From NCBI RefSeq assembly GCF_024970185.1, contig NZ_CP103965.1:4212001-4276000 (forward strand): 64,000 bases of DNA. Direction: 5' to 3'. Source of the DNA: Pseudomonas sp. N3-W. Its GTDB lineage: Bacteria; Pseudomonadota; Gammaproteobacteria; Pseudomonadales; Pseudomonadaceae. The notes under the pieces are model-generated. The model was not told the DNA's origin and ran no database searches. It saw only the letters and a program-made list of their open reading frames with translations. The position numbers were made by a program, and so were the translations under genes. Positions 1 through 10,812 of the stretch are shown here, piece after piece. Position 1 is the first letter of the stretch; every line of letters begins with the position of its first letter.

Positions 1-675
1 CAGCGCCCTGCTCCCGAGCAACAACACTGTGACCAACTCAGCCGCCGGGGCCTGGAACGCTTGCGCTGCCAGCACACGCAGATCCGCGGCCAAAGCGACC
101 AGCCACGGTTGCTCAGCGCAACGATCTTGCAAGTGGAACAACACCCGCTTCCCTGTTTCAACAATCAGTGGCTGCTCACCGAAATTCAGCACCATGGACA
201 ACAAACTTCGATCCTCGAGCAGGACCCGTCTGGCGTCCCCCGAAGCTATCGCAATGAATTTTCGGCCATCGCCTGGTCCACGGCGTTCAGGCCGTCGCTC
301 AAACACGCCCGCCCCATTGTCCCCGGTTATCAGCCGGCAAGAGTTCTGGGCCCCGCCGGGCAGCCGGCGACGGTCGATGATCATGGCCGGATTCTGATCG
401 CCCTTTGGCCAACGGCGGGCGCTGTTGCAGAGGAAGCCGGTGGCATCTGGCTGCCGGTGGTCATTGGCGCCTGCGAGGGCGGAGCCGATCGGTACAGACT
501 GCCGCGCGCCGGCAGTGATGTGTTGATCAACTTCCTCGACGGTGATCCGGACCGGCCGGTCCTGTTCATCACTTCCGGCTGTGAGCCGCCACAGCCCGCT
601 GCGGCCCGCAAGCCACGCAGCGATACGCGGTTACTGCTGGACTGGTTGATCAACCGTCCGGACCTTGGTTCGTAA
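1..675 (+). CDS. VgrG-like type VI secretion tip protein, C-terminal part (5' end outside window)
   Basis: The frame is open from base 1, so the true start lies upstream. The visible 224 residues resemble the end of the gp44/gp27-like region and the gp5-like OB fold of VgrG spike proteins: a segment like 'VLGPAGQPATVDDHGRILIALWP' in character, then 'LPRAGSDVLINFLDGDPDRP', matching the family 'PRIGQEVVVDFLEGDPDRP' pattern. VgrG trimers form the tip of the type VI secretion needle. The protein stops about 35 residues after the OB fold, so the long beta-helical needle and any effector extension are absent. No other T6SS gene follows. It could be a short VgrG-related protein or a truncated copy; the missing upstream sequence would decide. 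Confidence 0.65.
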   Translation, partial: QRPAPEQQHCDQLSRRGLERLRCQHTQIRGQSDQPRLLSATILQVEQHPLPCFNNQWLLTEIQHHGQQTSILEQDPSGVPRSYRNEFSAIAWSTAFRPSLKHARPIVPGYQPARVLGPAGQPATVDDHGRILIALWPTAGAVAEEAGGIWLPVVIGACEGGADRYRLPRAGSDVLINFLDGDPDRPVLFITSGCEPPQPAAARKPRSDTRLLLDWLINRPDLGS

Positions 676-972
676 ACCGTGGCCTGGCACTCAGCCTGTG
701 GCGGGGGAGCTAGTGGGCGCCGAGCCGTGTCGCGGTCGGTCGAACCAGGCGCAACGGCTGCACACTCCAGCGCCAGCAAGCTCGCTCGCCAAAAAAGCCA
801 GTGAATCGGGGTGAAATATTGTTCATCAGGCCGGTCACGGCACTGTCATGTGGCCACCTCTTAATGCGTTTCAGGATGTTGCGGCAGGACCGCAACACTG
901 CCGATGCGCGGCCATGAGCCGCGCCTCACGTGAGCGCCATCGGCAGGGTGAATCACCTGATGAACGAGATCC
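676..972. promoter_or_regulatory. Leader region of the OprD-type porin with two stem-loops
   Basis: There is no gene in this 297-bp gap. Two perfect 7-bp stem-loops sit in tandem before the porin: GTTGCGG/CCGCAAC at 878-896 (loop CAGGA) and GCGCGGC/GCCGCGC at 906-924 (loop CATGA). Neither is followed by a T-run, so they do not look like intrinsic terminators. They may affect mRNA stability or translation of the porin. A degenerate REP-like stretch lies near 763-790. No promoter hexamers were convincing by eye. Confidence 0.4.
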
Positions 973-2328
973 ATGATGATCAAGAAACTTGCCACACCCC
1001 TTGTCGGCGCCTTGCTGGGCGGCGTGATGTTGCCTGCCCATGCGGACTTCATCGATGACAGTCACGCCGACCTGACGCTGCTCAATCGCTACCTGAACCA
1101 GGAGGGCCGCGACGTTGCAGGCAGCACCGCCAAGGCCAAGAGTTACCGCGATTGGGGCCAGGGCTTTCAGTTCAACTTCAAGTCGGGTTATACCGAGGGC
1201 CCGGTGGGCTTCGGGCTGGATGTGGAAGCCTTCTACGGCCTCAAGCTCGACTCCGGTGGCGACCTGAATGACAAGAGTCATCAAGGCCAATATCCGGGGA
1301 GTATGTTCCCGCTGGACGATGGCAAATCTGCCAATGACTTCAGTGTCCTGAGCCCGACCTTCAAGATGCGTTTCCTTGAGGATGAGCTGCGCGTCGGCAT
1401 GCTCAGTCAGAACAACCCGATGCTGGCCAACACCGACGGGCGTCTGTACCACCAGACCAACACCGGCGTGCAGCTGGTTTCCAAAGACCTGTCCGATTTC
1501 ACCTTTACCGGCGGTGACATCGTCAAAACCAAGATCCGCAATGAAAGCGGCGACAGCGACATGACCACCGGCGGCGGTACGAAACTCAGCGATCGCTTCG
1601 TCTATGGCGGCGCCGATTACACGGGGCTGGCCAACACGACGGTGAGCCTGTGGTATTCGAATCTGCAGGACTACTACCAACAAGCGTTCATTGGCGCGAA
1701 AAATACCACCGCCCTGCCGGTGGGCAGCCTGCTCAGTGATTTTCGTGCCTACCGCAGCCTGGGGGTGGGCGGTAACGCCGATGGCGACGCCGACTACGCT
1801 GCCGCGGGCTCCTACGACAACGGAGCCAGCAAGGGCCGTATCAACCAGTCCACCATCAGCCTGATGGAAAGCTATAGCCTGGCGGGGCATACCCTCGGTA
1901 TCGGCGCGCAAAAGAACACCGGTGACAGTGACTTTCCCTACCTCGATTCCGGACTGAACAGCGGCGACGCCCGACAAGGCCCTGGCGCAGGTGCCGACAC
2001 CCCGGCGCTGACCAACCTGCAACTGAACAAATTCCAGCACGCGGGCGAGCAAACCTGGCTGGCGCAATACAAATACGACTTCGGTGAGTTGGGCCTTAAA
2101 GGCCTTGGCTTCCAGGCGACCTACGCCCATGGCGATCAAATCCGGGTGGCCAGCGGCGGCAATAGCGAGTGGGAGCGAGACTTGGCGCTGAGCTATCAGG
2201 TGCCTGACGGCAAGTTGAAAGGCTTTGGCGTGACCTGGAAAAACGCCATGGCCAACCCGAGCATGACCGGGCAGACGCAGCAGGACGAGAACCGGCTTTA
2301 TGTGAGTTATGTCGTGCCACTTTGGTAG
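973..2328 (+). CDS. OprD-family outer membrane porin
   Basis: This 451-residue protein starts with a signal peptide (MMIKK, hydrophobic core, cleavage probably after AHA near residue 24) and continues with the OprD-family N-terminus 'DFIDDSHADLTLLNRYLN'. Alternating beta-strand character runs to a C-terminal aromatic residue (VVPLW), as expected for an outer membrane barrel. OprD-family porins admit specific small substrates such as amino acids, sugars or organic acids; the substrate cannot be told from sequence. Two adjacent ATGs at 973 and 976 are possible starts. The gene stands alone behind a structured leader and is followed by REP elements. Confidence 0.9.
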   Translation: MMIKKLATPLVGALLGGVMLPAHADFIDDSHADLTLLNRYLNQEGRDVAGSTAKAKSYRDWGQGFQFNFKSGYTEGPVGFGLDVEAFYGLKLDSGGDLNDKSHQGQYPGSMFPLDDGKSANDFSVLSPTFKMRFLEDELRVGMLSQNNPMLANTDGRLYHQTNTGVQLVSKDLSDFTFTGGDIVKTKIRNESGDSDMTTGGGTKLSDRFVYGGADYTGLANTTVSLWYSNLQDYYQQAFIGAKNTTALPVGSLLSDFRAYRSLGVGGNADGDADYAAAGSYDNGASKGRINQSTISLMESYSLAGHTLGIGAQKNTGDSDFPYLDSGLNSGDARQGPGAGADTPALTNLQLNKFQHAGEQTWLAQYKYDFGELGLKGLGFQATYAHGDQIRVASGGNSEWERDLALSYQVPDGKLKGFGVTWKNAMANPSMTGQTQQDENRLYVSYVVPLW

Positions 2329-2379
2329 GCGCCATGGGTACATGGGCTTGCCTTGATATCTGCCATTAAGCGAGCCCCA

Positions 2380-2469
2380 TGTGGGAGCGAGCAGGCTCGC
2401 GAAAGCGGTGGTTCAGTCAGCATTGATGTTGAAGCTGATGGCCTCTTCGCGAGCAAGCCCGCTTCCACA
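2380..2469. repeat. REPIN (inverted REP pair)
   Basis: A REP palindrome starting TGTGGGAGCGAGCAGGCTCGCG is mirrored about 60 bp later by an inverted copy ending in TTCCACA, with one change in the second arm (CTTCC for CTCCC). It lies between the porin and the LysR gene, both of which end here. Confidence 0.8.
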
Positions 2470-2514
2470 GTGGATCGATAGTGAACACATATTTTGTGAA
2501 CGGCACAAATCCAC

Positions 2515-2541
2515 TGTGGGAGCGAGCTTGCTCGCGAAGGC
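2515..2541. repeat. Single REP palindrome
   Basis: A lone REP (TGTGGGAGCGAGCTTGCTCG) without an inverted partner sits just before the 3' end of the minus-strand LysR gene. Confidence 0.75.
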
Positions 2542-2555
2542 TGCGCCTCGGTCCA

Positions 2556-3416
2556 TCAGGCCGGCGCCAACTCGAAAAACGCCTGAATCAAACGCAAATC
2601 CCGCCGCCGCTCCACACACCCGATCATGTGCCGGTTAACCAGCCCCTCACCGAGAATGGGCACCGCCGTCACTCGTGGGTCATGGCTGACTTCCACCGAC
2701 GACACCACCCCCACGCCCAAATCGGCGGCGACGGCTTCGGTCACTGCCTCACGGCTGTCCAGTTCCAGCAACACCCGCGGGTTGACTTTGGCCTGAACGC
2801 ACGCATCGTCAAACGTGCGGCGTGTGATGGAATGCGGCTCGCGCAACACCATGATCACCTGATCCAGATCCTTGAGCCGTATGCCCTGCGAGAGTTGCGC
2901 CCAAGGATGGGCGACCGGCACCAACGCGCAGATTCGCGACGCGCTCAAGGCTTGCAGATATAGCCCCTTGCGCGGCTCGACTTCGGTCATCACCGCCACA
3001 TCCGCATGTTCGGACAACAACGCCGCCAGCGTTTCCTGAGCATTGCCCAGACGCAGGTTGACGGTGACACCCGGATAACGGGCGCGCAGGCTGGCAAGCA
3101 TCGGCATGACCCGGTGCGGGCCATCAGCCGCCACTTCCAGACGCCCGGTCAGCAACTGCCGGTTGGCCTCCAGCATCACTTGCGCCTCATCGGCCAGGCT
3201 GAACATGGCTCGGGTGATCGCCGCGAGGCGCGTGCCCTCCTCCGTCAGTTCCACCCGCCGCGCCGTGCGCCGCAACAAGGTGATCTGGTAGTGCTCCTCC
3301 AGCGCCTTGATGTGCCCGGTGACCGCCGGCTGACTGATGAACAGCCGCGCAGCCGCCCGGGTAAAACTGCCCTCCCGGGCCACCGCGTCGAACGCACGCA
3401 GCTGGAACAGATTCAT
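2556..3416 (-). CDS. LysR-family regulator next to phnWX
   Basis: The 286-residue protein has the LysR layout: an N-terminal winged helix-turn-helix (residues 1-60, 'REGSFTRAAARLFISQPAVT') and a substrate-binding co-inducer domain. GAGG lies 7 bp before the ATG. It is divergent from phnW with a 109-bp gap holding the palindrome AAATTGCAATTT, so it probably regulates 2-aminoethylphosphonate use. LysR regulators next to phnWX are known in pseudomonads; direct control here is inferred from position. Confidence 0.85.
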   Translation of the reverse strand: MNLFQLRAFDAVAREGSFTRAAARLFISQPAVTGHIKALEEHYQITLLRRTARRVELTEEGTRLAAITRAMFSLADEAQVMLEANRQLLTGRLEVAADGPHRVMPMLASLRARYPGVTVNLRLGNAQETLAALLSEHADVAVMTEVEPRKGLYLQALSASRICALVPVAHPWAQLSQGIRLKDLDQVIMVLREPHSITRRTFDDACVQAKVNPRVLLELDSREAVTEAVAADLGVGVVSSVEVSHDPRVTAVPILGEGLVNRHMIGCVERRRDLRLIQAFFELAPA

Positions 3417-3472
3417 GAATAAGCCTCACTGATGACTGGCATAACAATAAACAATTTGATTGATGGCGCGGC

Positions 3473-3484
3473 AAATTGCAATTT
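3473..3484. promoter_or_regulatory. Candidate LysR operator between regulator and phnW
   Basis: The perfect 12-bp palindrome AAATTGCAATTT lies 42 bp before the phnW ATG and within the divergent promoter region. LysR proteins bind T-N11-A type dyads, and this AT-rich dyad is the most symmetrical element in the gap. Binding is inferred. Confidence 0.4.
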
Positions 3485-3525
3485 AAGCCCCGTAGCTTGA
3501 TGCCATCGAATGCGAGGACGCCTGA

Positions 3526-4635
3526 ATGAGTACTGCCGCTCCAATCCTGCTGACCCCCGGCCCGCTGACCACCTCGGCCCGCACCCGTCAGGCGATGATG
3601 GTCGATTGGGGGTCATGGGATGAGCGTTTCAATCAGCTGACCGCCAGCGTCTGCGAACAACTGCTGGGGATTATCAATGGCGCCGACAGCCACCATTGTG
3701 TGCCATTACAGGGCAGCGGCACCTTCGCCGTTGAAGCGGCGATCGGCACGCTGGTGCCACGGGACGGCAAGGTTCTGGTGTTGATCAATGGCGCCTACGG
3801 CAAACGTCTGGCGAAGATCTGCGAAGTGCTTGGCCGTTCGTTCAGCACCTTCGAAACCGCCGAAGACCAGCCGACCACCGCCGCCGACGTTGAACGTCTG
3901 CTGCGCGCCGACGCCAGCGTTACTCATGTGGCGCTGATCCACTGCGAAACCAGCACCGGCATTCTCAACCCGCTGCCGGAGATCGCCCAGGTGGTGGCCC
4001 GGCACGGCAAACACCTGATCGTCGATGCCATGAGTTCCTTTGGCGCGTTGGCGGTGGACGCGCAACAGGTGCCGTTCGATGCGCTGATCGCCGCCTCGGG
4101 CAAATGCCTTGAAGGCGTGCCGGGGATGGGCTTTGTCTTCGCTCGCAAAGAAGCGCTGGACAACGCCGCTGGCAATTCGCACTCACTGGCGATGGATTTA
4201 TTCGACCAGCACCGCTACATGGCCAGGACCGGCCAATGGCGCTTCACCCCGCCGACCCACGTGGTCGCGGCGCTGCATGAAGCCCTGCTGCAGTACCACG
4301 AAGAAGGCGGCTTGCCGGCCCGGCACCAGCGCTACGCCGACAACTGCCAGGTGTTGCTGGAGCAGATGGCCAGAGTCGGCCTGCGCAGCTTTCTACCGCC
4401 CGCGATCCAGGCGCCGATTATCGTCACGTTCCACGCACCAAAAGACCCGCGTTATCAGTTCAAGGCGTTTTATGAGCGGGTGAAGGCCAAGGGTTTCATT
4501 CTTTATCCGGGCAAGTTGACCGAGGTCGAGACGTTCCGTGTGGGCTGTATCGGGCATGTGCATCCGGCCGATATGCGCGCGGCTGTAGCGGCCATTGCCG
4601 AGGCCCTGCGCGAGATGGAAGTAACAGAAATCTAA
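3526..4635 (+). CDS. phnW: 2-aminoethylphosphonate-pyruvate transaminase
   Basis: PhnW moves the amino group of 2-aminoethylphosphonate to pyruvate, giving phosphonoacetaldehyde and alanine, with PLP as cofactor. The 369-residue length and the opening '[19 protein letters not shown]' fit the family. The PLP lysine is in '[15 protein letters not shown]' and the preceding 'VDAMSSFGA' carries the cofactor-binding aspartate. GAGG 8 bp before the ATG supports the start. The product is the substrate of PhnX encoded 146 bp downstream, so the two genes form a phosphonate (P and N source) pathway, separated here by a REPIN. Confidence 0.95.
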   Translation: MSTAAPILLTPGPLTTSARTRQAMMVDWGSWDERFNQLTASVCEQLLGIINGADSHHCVPLQGSGTFAVEAAIGTLVPRDGKVLVLINGAYGKRLAKICEVLGRSFSTFETAEDQPTTAADVERLLRADASVTHVALIHCETSTGILNPLPEIAQVVARHGKHLIVDAMSSFGALAVDAQQVPFDALIAASGKCLEGVPGMGFVFARKEALDNAAGNSHSLAMDLFDQHRYMARTGQWRFTPPTHVVAALHEALLQYHEEGGLPARHQRYADNCQVLLEQMARVGLRSFLPPAIQAPIIVTFHAPKDPRYQFKAFYERVKAKGFILYPGKLTEVETFRVGCIGHVHPADMRAAVAAIAEALREMEVTEI

Positions 4636-4652
4636 ATGACACCGCCCTCAAC

Positions 4653-4736
4653 TGTGGGAGCTTGCTCGCGATAGCGGACTGAATGCCAACATTTGTCGTT
4701 TGACACACCGTAATCGCGAGCAGGCTCGCTCCCACA
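4653..4736. repeat. REPIN between phnW and phnX
   Basis: A pair of inverted REP arms (TGTGGGAGCTTGCTCGCG and CGCGAGCAGGCTCGCTCCCACA) fills most of the gap. The left arm lacks four bases of the usual AGCGAGC core. The element may form a stem-loop in the phnWX message. Confidence 0.8.
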
Positions 4737-4781
4737 AAAGCGTCTACCACATTAGCCAGTCAACACAGGATCCTGCTCACC

Positions 4782-5609
4782 ATGAACTACACCCAACCGA
4801 CCCAACTGCAAGCCGCGATCCTCGACTGGGCCGGCACCGTCGTCGACTTCGGCTCCTTCGCCCCCACGCAGATTTTTGTCGAAGCGTTCGCCGAGTTTGA
4901 TGTGCAAGTGTCCATCGAAGAGGCCCGCGGCCCAATGGGCATGGGCAAGTGGGACCACATCCGTACCCTGTGCGATCAGCCGCAGGTCGCCGAGCGTTAT
5001 CGCTCGGTGTTCGGCCGCACGCCGACCGACGATGACGTCACTGCCATCTACCAGCGTTTCATGCCGTTGCAGATCGAGAAAATCGCCGAGCATTCGGCGC
5101 TGATTCCTGGTGCGCTGGAGACCATTGCCCAACTGCGCCAGAACGGAATCAAAATCGGCTCCTGCTCCGGCTACCCGAAACAGGTCATGGACAAGGTCGT
5201 CGAACTGGCCGCCCACAACGGGTATGTCGCCGATCACGTGGTGGCCACCGACGAAGTGCCCAATGGCCGCCCATGGCCGGCTCAGGCCTTGGCCAACGTC
5301 ATTGCACTGGGTATTGATGATGTCGCGGCGTGCGTGAAGATCGATGACACCGTGCCGGGCATTCTCGAAGGCCGCCGTGCCGGGATGTGGACCGTGGCGC
5401 TGATCTGCTCGGGCAACGCGCTGGGACTGGATTACGCGGGGTATCAGGCACTCGGCAGCGAGCAACTGGCCAGTGAACGCCGGCGTATTCACGGGATGTT
5501 CGAAGGCTCGCGTCCTCACTACATGATCGACACCATCACCGATCTGCCAGCGGTCATTGCCGATATCAATCGGCGCCTGGCCAATGGAGAGATGCCGCAA
5601 AGCAGTTGA
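4782..5609 (+). CDS. phnX: Phosphonoacetaldehyde hydrolase
   Basis: PhnX (phosphonatase) cleaves the C-P bond of phosphonoacetaldehyde to acetaldehyde and phosphate. The protein is 275 residues and belongs to the HAD superfamily: the nucleophile motif is '[12 protein letters not shown]' near residue 12, and the Schiff-base lysine characteristic of phosphonatase lies in 'MGMGKWDHI'. The later HAD motif is '[18 protein letters not shown]'. It follows phnW in the same direction and completes the pathway. AGGA is about 11 bp before the ATG. Confidence 0.95.
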   Translation: MNYTQPTQLQAAILDWAGTVVDFGSFAPTQIFVEAFAEFDVQVSIEEARGPMGMGKWDHIRTLCDQPQVAERYRSVFGRTPTDDDVTAIYQRFMPLQIEKIAEHSALIPGALETIAQLRQNGIKIGSCSGYPKQVMDKVVELAAHNGYVADHVVATDEVPNGRPWPAQALANVIALGIDDVAACVKIDDTVPGILEGRRAGMWTVALICSGNALGLDYAGYQALGSEQLASERRRIHGMFEGSRPHYMIDTITDLPAVIADINRRLANGEMPQSS

Positions 5610-5755
5610 TTGAACGTCCTGCACCTTGTGGGGGGGCGGCGGCTCCCATAAAAACCCTGATCTGTCTCAGGCAAACCGTCGCAAAGCGGATTACAGTACA
5701 AGCACACCGACTGAAAACAGCGGTTGCTTTAGATCCGCCCTGCGAGGAACACCGT

Positions 5756-6316
5756 ATGCCATGGACAAATTCCGAATCACGTTACAGCACCGTATCAATC
5801 CTGTTGCACTGGTTGATGCTGGTCCTGTTGATACTGGTGTATGCCTGCATCGAATTGCGCGGGATTTTCCCCAAAGGCAGCGGCGGTCGGACGCTGATTA
5901 CCGAAACTCATTTCATGCTCGGCCTGACGGTGTTCGTACTGGTATGGCTACGCCTGTTCGCCCGCAGCCTCGGCCCGGCGCCACAGATTTTCCCGGCCTC
6001 GCCCCACTGGCAGGTCACTCTGGCCAAGGTGATGCATTGGGCGTTGTACATGTTCATGATCGCGATGCCGATCCTCGGCTGGCTGGTCACCAGTGCCAAG
6101 GGCCATCAGGTGATGTTCTACGGCTTCGACCTGCCAATGCTGGTCTCTGAAAACAAGCCATTTGCCCGGCAGGTGCAGGGCTGGCACGAACTGGGCGGCA
6201 CCATCGGCTACTGGCTGATCGGCCTGCATGCGCTGGCCGGGCTCTATCATCACTATGTGGTGGGGGACAACACATTGTTGCGGATGATGCCCAAGCGGGT
6301 GAGCCGCAACTCCTGA
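5756..6316 (+). CDS. Cytochrome b561 family membrane protein
   Basis: The 186-residue protein has four hydrophobic helices and the b561 histidine pattern: 'ILLHWLM' in helix 1, 'ETHFMLG', 'KVMHWALY', and 'GLHALAGLYHHYVVGDNTLLRMMP' near the end. These histidines ligate two b-type hemes; family members move electrons from quinol to periplasmic acceptors or help with superoxide oxidation. The start is placed at the ATG preceded by GAGG (5743-5746); the frame is open further upstream, but that region lacks a good ribosome site. The partner and physiological role are not evident from the neighbours. Confidence 0.88.
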   Translation: MPWTNSESRYSTVSILLHWLMLVLLILVYACIELRGIFPKGSGGRTLITETHFMLGLTVFVLVWLRLFARSLGPAPQIFPASPHWQVTLAKVMHWALYMFMIAMPILGWLVTSAKGHQVMFYGFDLPMLVSENKPFARQVQGWHELGGTIGYWLIGLHALAGLYHHYVVGDNTLLRMMPKRVSRNS

Positions 6317-6333
6317 GGCCGATGATAAAACCC

Positions 6334-6416
6334 TGTGGGAGCGGGCTTGCTCGCGAAAGCGGCGTGTCAGTCGACATGAATTGCACTGAACCACCGCTTT
6401 CGCGAGCAAGCCCACA
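6334..6416. repeat. REPIN between convergent genes
   Basis: Left arm TGTGGGAGCGGGCTTGCTCGCG and an inverted right arm ending in AGCCCACA, which has lost the central GCTC. It lies between the 3' ends of the b561 gene and the PLP enzyme. Confidence 0.8.
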
Positions 6417-6431
6417 GGGAATAGCGTTATT

Positions 6432-7358
6432 TCATCGCTGTGCTGTGAAACCCCGTCGCCCTTGCAAGCCACCGGTGTGAACGAACACCAACCGTGTACC
6501 TGGAGCGAATTTCCCGGCCGCCACCTGCTGCTTGAGCGCCAGTAACGCCTTGCCGGTATAAAGTGGTTCAAGTGGTACGCCGCAGGCATGCTCACTCTGC
6601 TCGATGAACTCAAGCAACTGCGCATCGACCTTGGCAAACCCGCCACGGCTGGCGTCGAACAGTTGATACACCGGCTCGACCAACCCCGCCTCCCGTACGA
6701 TCGATTCAACCTGCTGCGCCACACCGTGGTCATCCGGCACCGCCAAAGCGCCGTAGACCGGACGTCTCCGCGCTTCTGCCAACACCAGGCCCGCCAGCGT
6801 AGTGCCAGTTCCGCAGGCCAGCCACCAGCCATCGTGATCGGACCAACCCAAGTGGCTCAGTTGCCGGTCGACTTGAGTCTTTAGCGACATGCAACCCAAC
6901 GCCCCAGGCAGACCGCCAGCGCCTTCGGGCACCGGATGCAGCGTCGGGTATTGCACCTGCCACGGCAGCCAGAAGTCGGGTTCGTGACGTGCACGATAAC
7001 CGCCATAACCCAGCCAGTGCAGCTGCATGCCGAATGCCTGCAAGTCCATCACTGTCGGGGTCTCTTGCGGATGACCGCGCAACAGGCCGACGGTCGCGAA
7101 ACCGAAGCGCTTGCCCGCCGCCGCCAGCGCATGCAGGTGATTGGAATGCGCACCACCGAGACTGATGATGCCGTTGGCGCCGGCCTGTTCAGCGGCTTTG
7201 AGGTGTTCGATGAGCTTGAACCATTTGTTGCCGCTGATCAGCGGGTCGATCAGGTCCAGGCGCAGGATGGCGACGTCGAGGCCCGCGCCGGCGAGCCAGT
7301 CCAGGTGAAGGGGTTCGAGGGGAGCTTGGGGTTGCCAATGAGCAGGAAGAGAAAACAT
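6432..7358 (-). CDS. PLP-dependent D-cysteine desulfhydrase / ACC deaminase family protein
   Basis: The 308-residue protein has the fold-type II PLP signature of this family: 'LISGNKWFKLIEHL' carries the PLP lysine, and 'SLGGAHSNHLHALAAAG' is the phosphate-binding/catalytic serine region. Family members break down D-cysteine or 1-aminocyclopropane-1-carboxylate. The N-terminal motif differs from the canonical ACC deaminase sequence, so ACC deaminase activity should not be assumed; a D-cysteine desulfhydrase-like role is more probable. The gene follows fadH on the same strand after 72 bp. Confidence 0.8.
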   Translation of the reverse strand: MFSLPAHWQPQAPLEPLHLDWLAGAGLDVAILRLDLIDPLISGNKWFKLIEHLKAAEQAGANGIISLGGAHSNHLHALAAAGKRFGFATVGLLRGHPQETPTVMDLQAFGMQLHWLGYGGYRARHEPDFWLPWQVQYPTLHPVPEGAGGLPGALGCMSLKTQVDRQLSHLGWSDHDGWWLACGTGTTLAGLVLAEARRRPVYGALAVPDDHGVAQQVESIVREAGLVEPVYQLFDASRGGFAKVDAQLLEFIEQSEHACGVPLEPLYTGKALLALKQQVAAGKFAPGTRLVFVHTGGLQGRRGFTAQR

Positions 7359-7430
7359 GGGGCCTGATTGTGCCTGGTATGAGCGAGCATTCTAGTCGCT
7401 CACAGGCCATTGGCACGCTCTACCTGCCGG

Positions 7431-9491
<2,061 letters not shown>

Positions 9492-9678
9492 TCACGGGAA
9501 ATGCGCAGGCTCTTCGGCCTCCGTCAGTCATGTGTCACAGACTAAGAGTCGCCTCGATGTCACTCAATGACCGTAACTGACAACTTAATGATCAAAATGC
9601 GCAGCGCCCCTTGGCAAGCGCGGGCGTGGGCCCTACCCTAGTCGGCGAATCCTGCACACGGCCGTTGACTGCTTTCCC

Positions 9679-10809
9679 ATGCGCAAACTTCTGTACCTGA
9701 CCTTCTCCATGGCGCTTGTCGCCGCCCTCACGACCTACGCCATGTGGGCCGCGGACCGTCCTGCGGGTCATTACCTGTCGGACCTGCGCATCAGCCTGGC
9801 GGTCGATCAGGGCACACCTGCCGATCGCGGCAACCTGCTGGGCATTCAACCCGAGCTGTTCCCCACGGACTATCAAAGCCCCGAGCGCTTGCACCGCAAA
9901 TTGGCGGCCTACCTGCAAAAAGCCCAGGACCAGGGCCTGCTGAACGACAAAACCATCGTCGTGCTGCCCGAGCACGTCGGCACCTGGCTGATGGTCAGTG
10001 GGGAAAAAGACGAGCTGTATCAGGCGAGCACACTGCAAGAAGCCATGAACTGGCTGGCGGCGAGCAACCCGGTGCAGTTTATTCGTGCCCTGATCAGCGC
10101 CAAGGGCGAGAGTCGTCTGGACGATGCGCACCTGCGCATGAAAGCCAAAAGCATGGCCAAGGATTACCAGGCGTTGTTCGGCGGTTTGGCGAAAGAATTC
10201 CATGTGACGCTGGTGGCCGGCTCCATCGTGCTGCCCGAGCCGAGCATCCGTGATGGCCAACTGAAAATCGGCCATGGCGCACTGTTCAACAGCAGCGTGG
10301 TGTTCGACCGCGATGGCGTGCCTATCGGTCAGCCGCAGCGGCAGATGCACCCGATCTTCAATGACCAGGACACCCTGGCCGCCAACACCGAACAAACCAT
10401 CAACGTCATCGACACCCCTGCCGGACGCCTGGGCATCCTGATCGGCAGTGACAGCTGGTACCCGGACAATTACCGCAAACTCGACGCCCAAGGCGCGCAA
10501 CTGGTGGCGGTGCCGGCGTACATTGTCGGGCATGGCACGTGGGACAAGCCTTGGGGTGGCTATAAAGGCCTTTCGACGCCGAGCTCCATCAGCCTCAAGC
10601 CAGGTGAAATCAGCGAAGGCGACGCCTGGCATCGGCTGACGCTGACCGCCCAGCCCCCCAGCAGCCGTGCTGTCGCCGGCGTCAGCGTGTTCCTGCGCGG
10701 GCAGTTCTGGGACCAGGGCAGTGCCGGCAACAGTTTTCTCAGCAGCAACGGCCAGCACGCCGCCGACGGCAGTGACCGTGGCGCCCGCTTGCTGAACCTC
10801 TGGCTGTAA
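9679..10809 (+). CDS. Nitrilase-superfamily protein lacking catalytic Lys and Cys
   Basis: The 376-residue protein starts with a hydrophobic anchor or signal (MRKLLYLTFSMALVAALTTYAMWA) and then shows the carbon-nitrogen hydrolase layout. The glutamate is kept (VVLPEHVG, E98). The lysine position reads 'PQRQMHPI' (Q222 where K is usual), and the cysteine motif ICYD reads 'LIGSDSWYPDNY' (G256). It is therefore probably not an active amidase, if this alignment by eye is right. It lies 3 bp before an AraC-family gene, and is divergent from fadH. It may act as an exported binding protein or have another chemistry. The function is unknown. Confidence 0.75.
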   Translation: MRKLLYLTFSMALVAALTTYAMWAADRPAGHYLSDLRISLAVDQGTPADRGNLLGIQPELFPTDYQSPERLHRKLAAYLQKAQDQGLLNDKTIVVLPEHVGTWLMVSGEKDELYQASTLQEAMNWLAASNPVQFIRALISAKGESRLDDAHLRMKAKSMAKDYQALFGGLAKEFHVTLVAGSIVLPEPSIRDGQLKIGHGALFNSSVVFDRDGVPIGQPQRQMHPIFNDQDTLAANTEQTINVIDTPAGRLGILIGSDSWYPDNYRKLDAQGAQLVAVPAYIVGHGTWDKPWGGYKGLSTPSSISLKPGEISEGDAWHRLTLTAQPPSSRAVAGVSVFLRGQFWDQGSAGNSFLSSNGQHAADGSDRGARLLNLWL

Positions 10810-10812
10810 ACC

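Noticed and set aside
871..2343. A 490-residue open frame on the minus strand
   Set aside because: It is antisense to the OprD porin and has no signal or motif.
5627..5650. A REP element after phnX
   Set aside because: Only the ends (TGTGGG, CTCCCATA) recall REP; the core is lost, so it was not listed as a feature.
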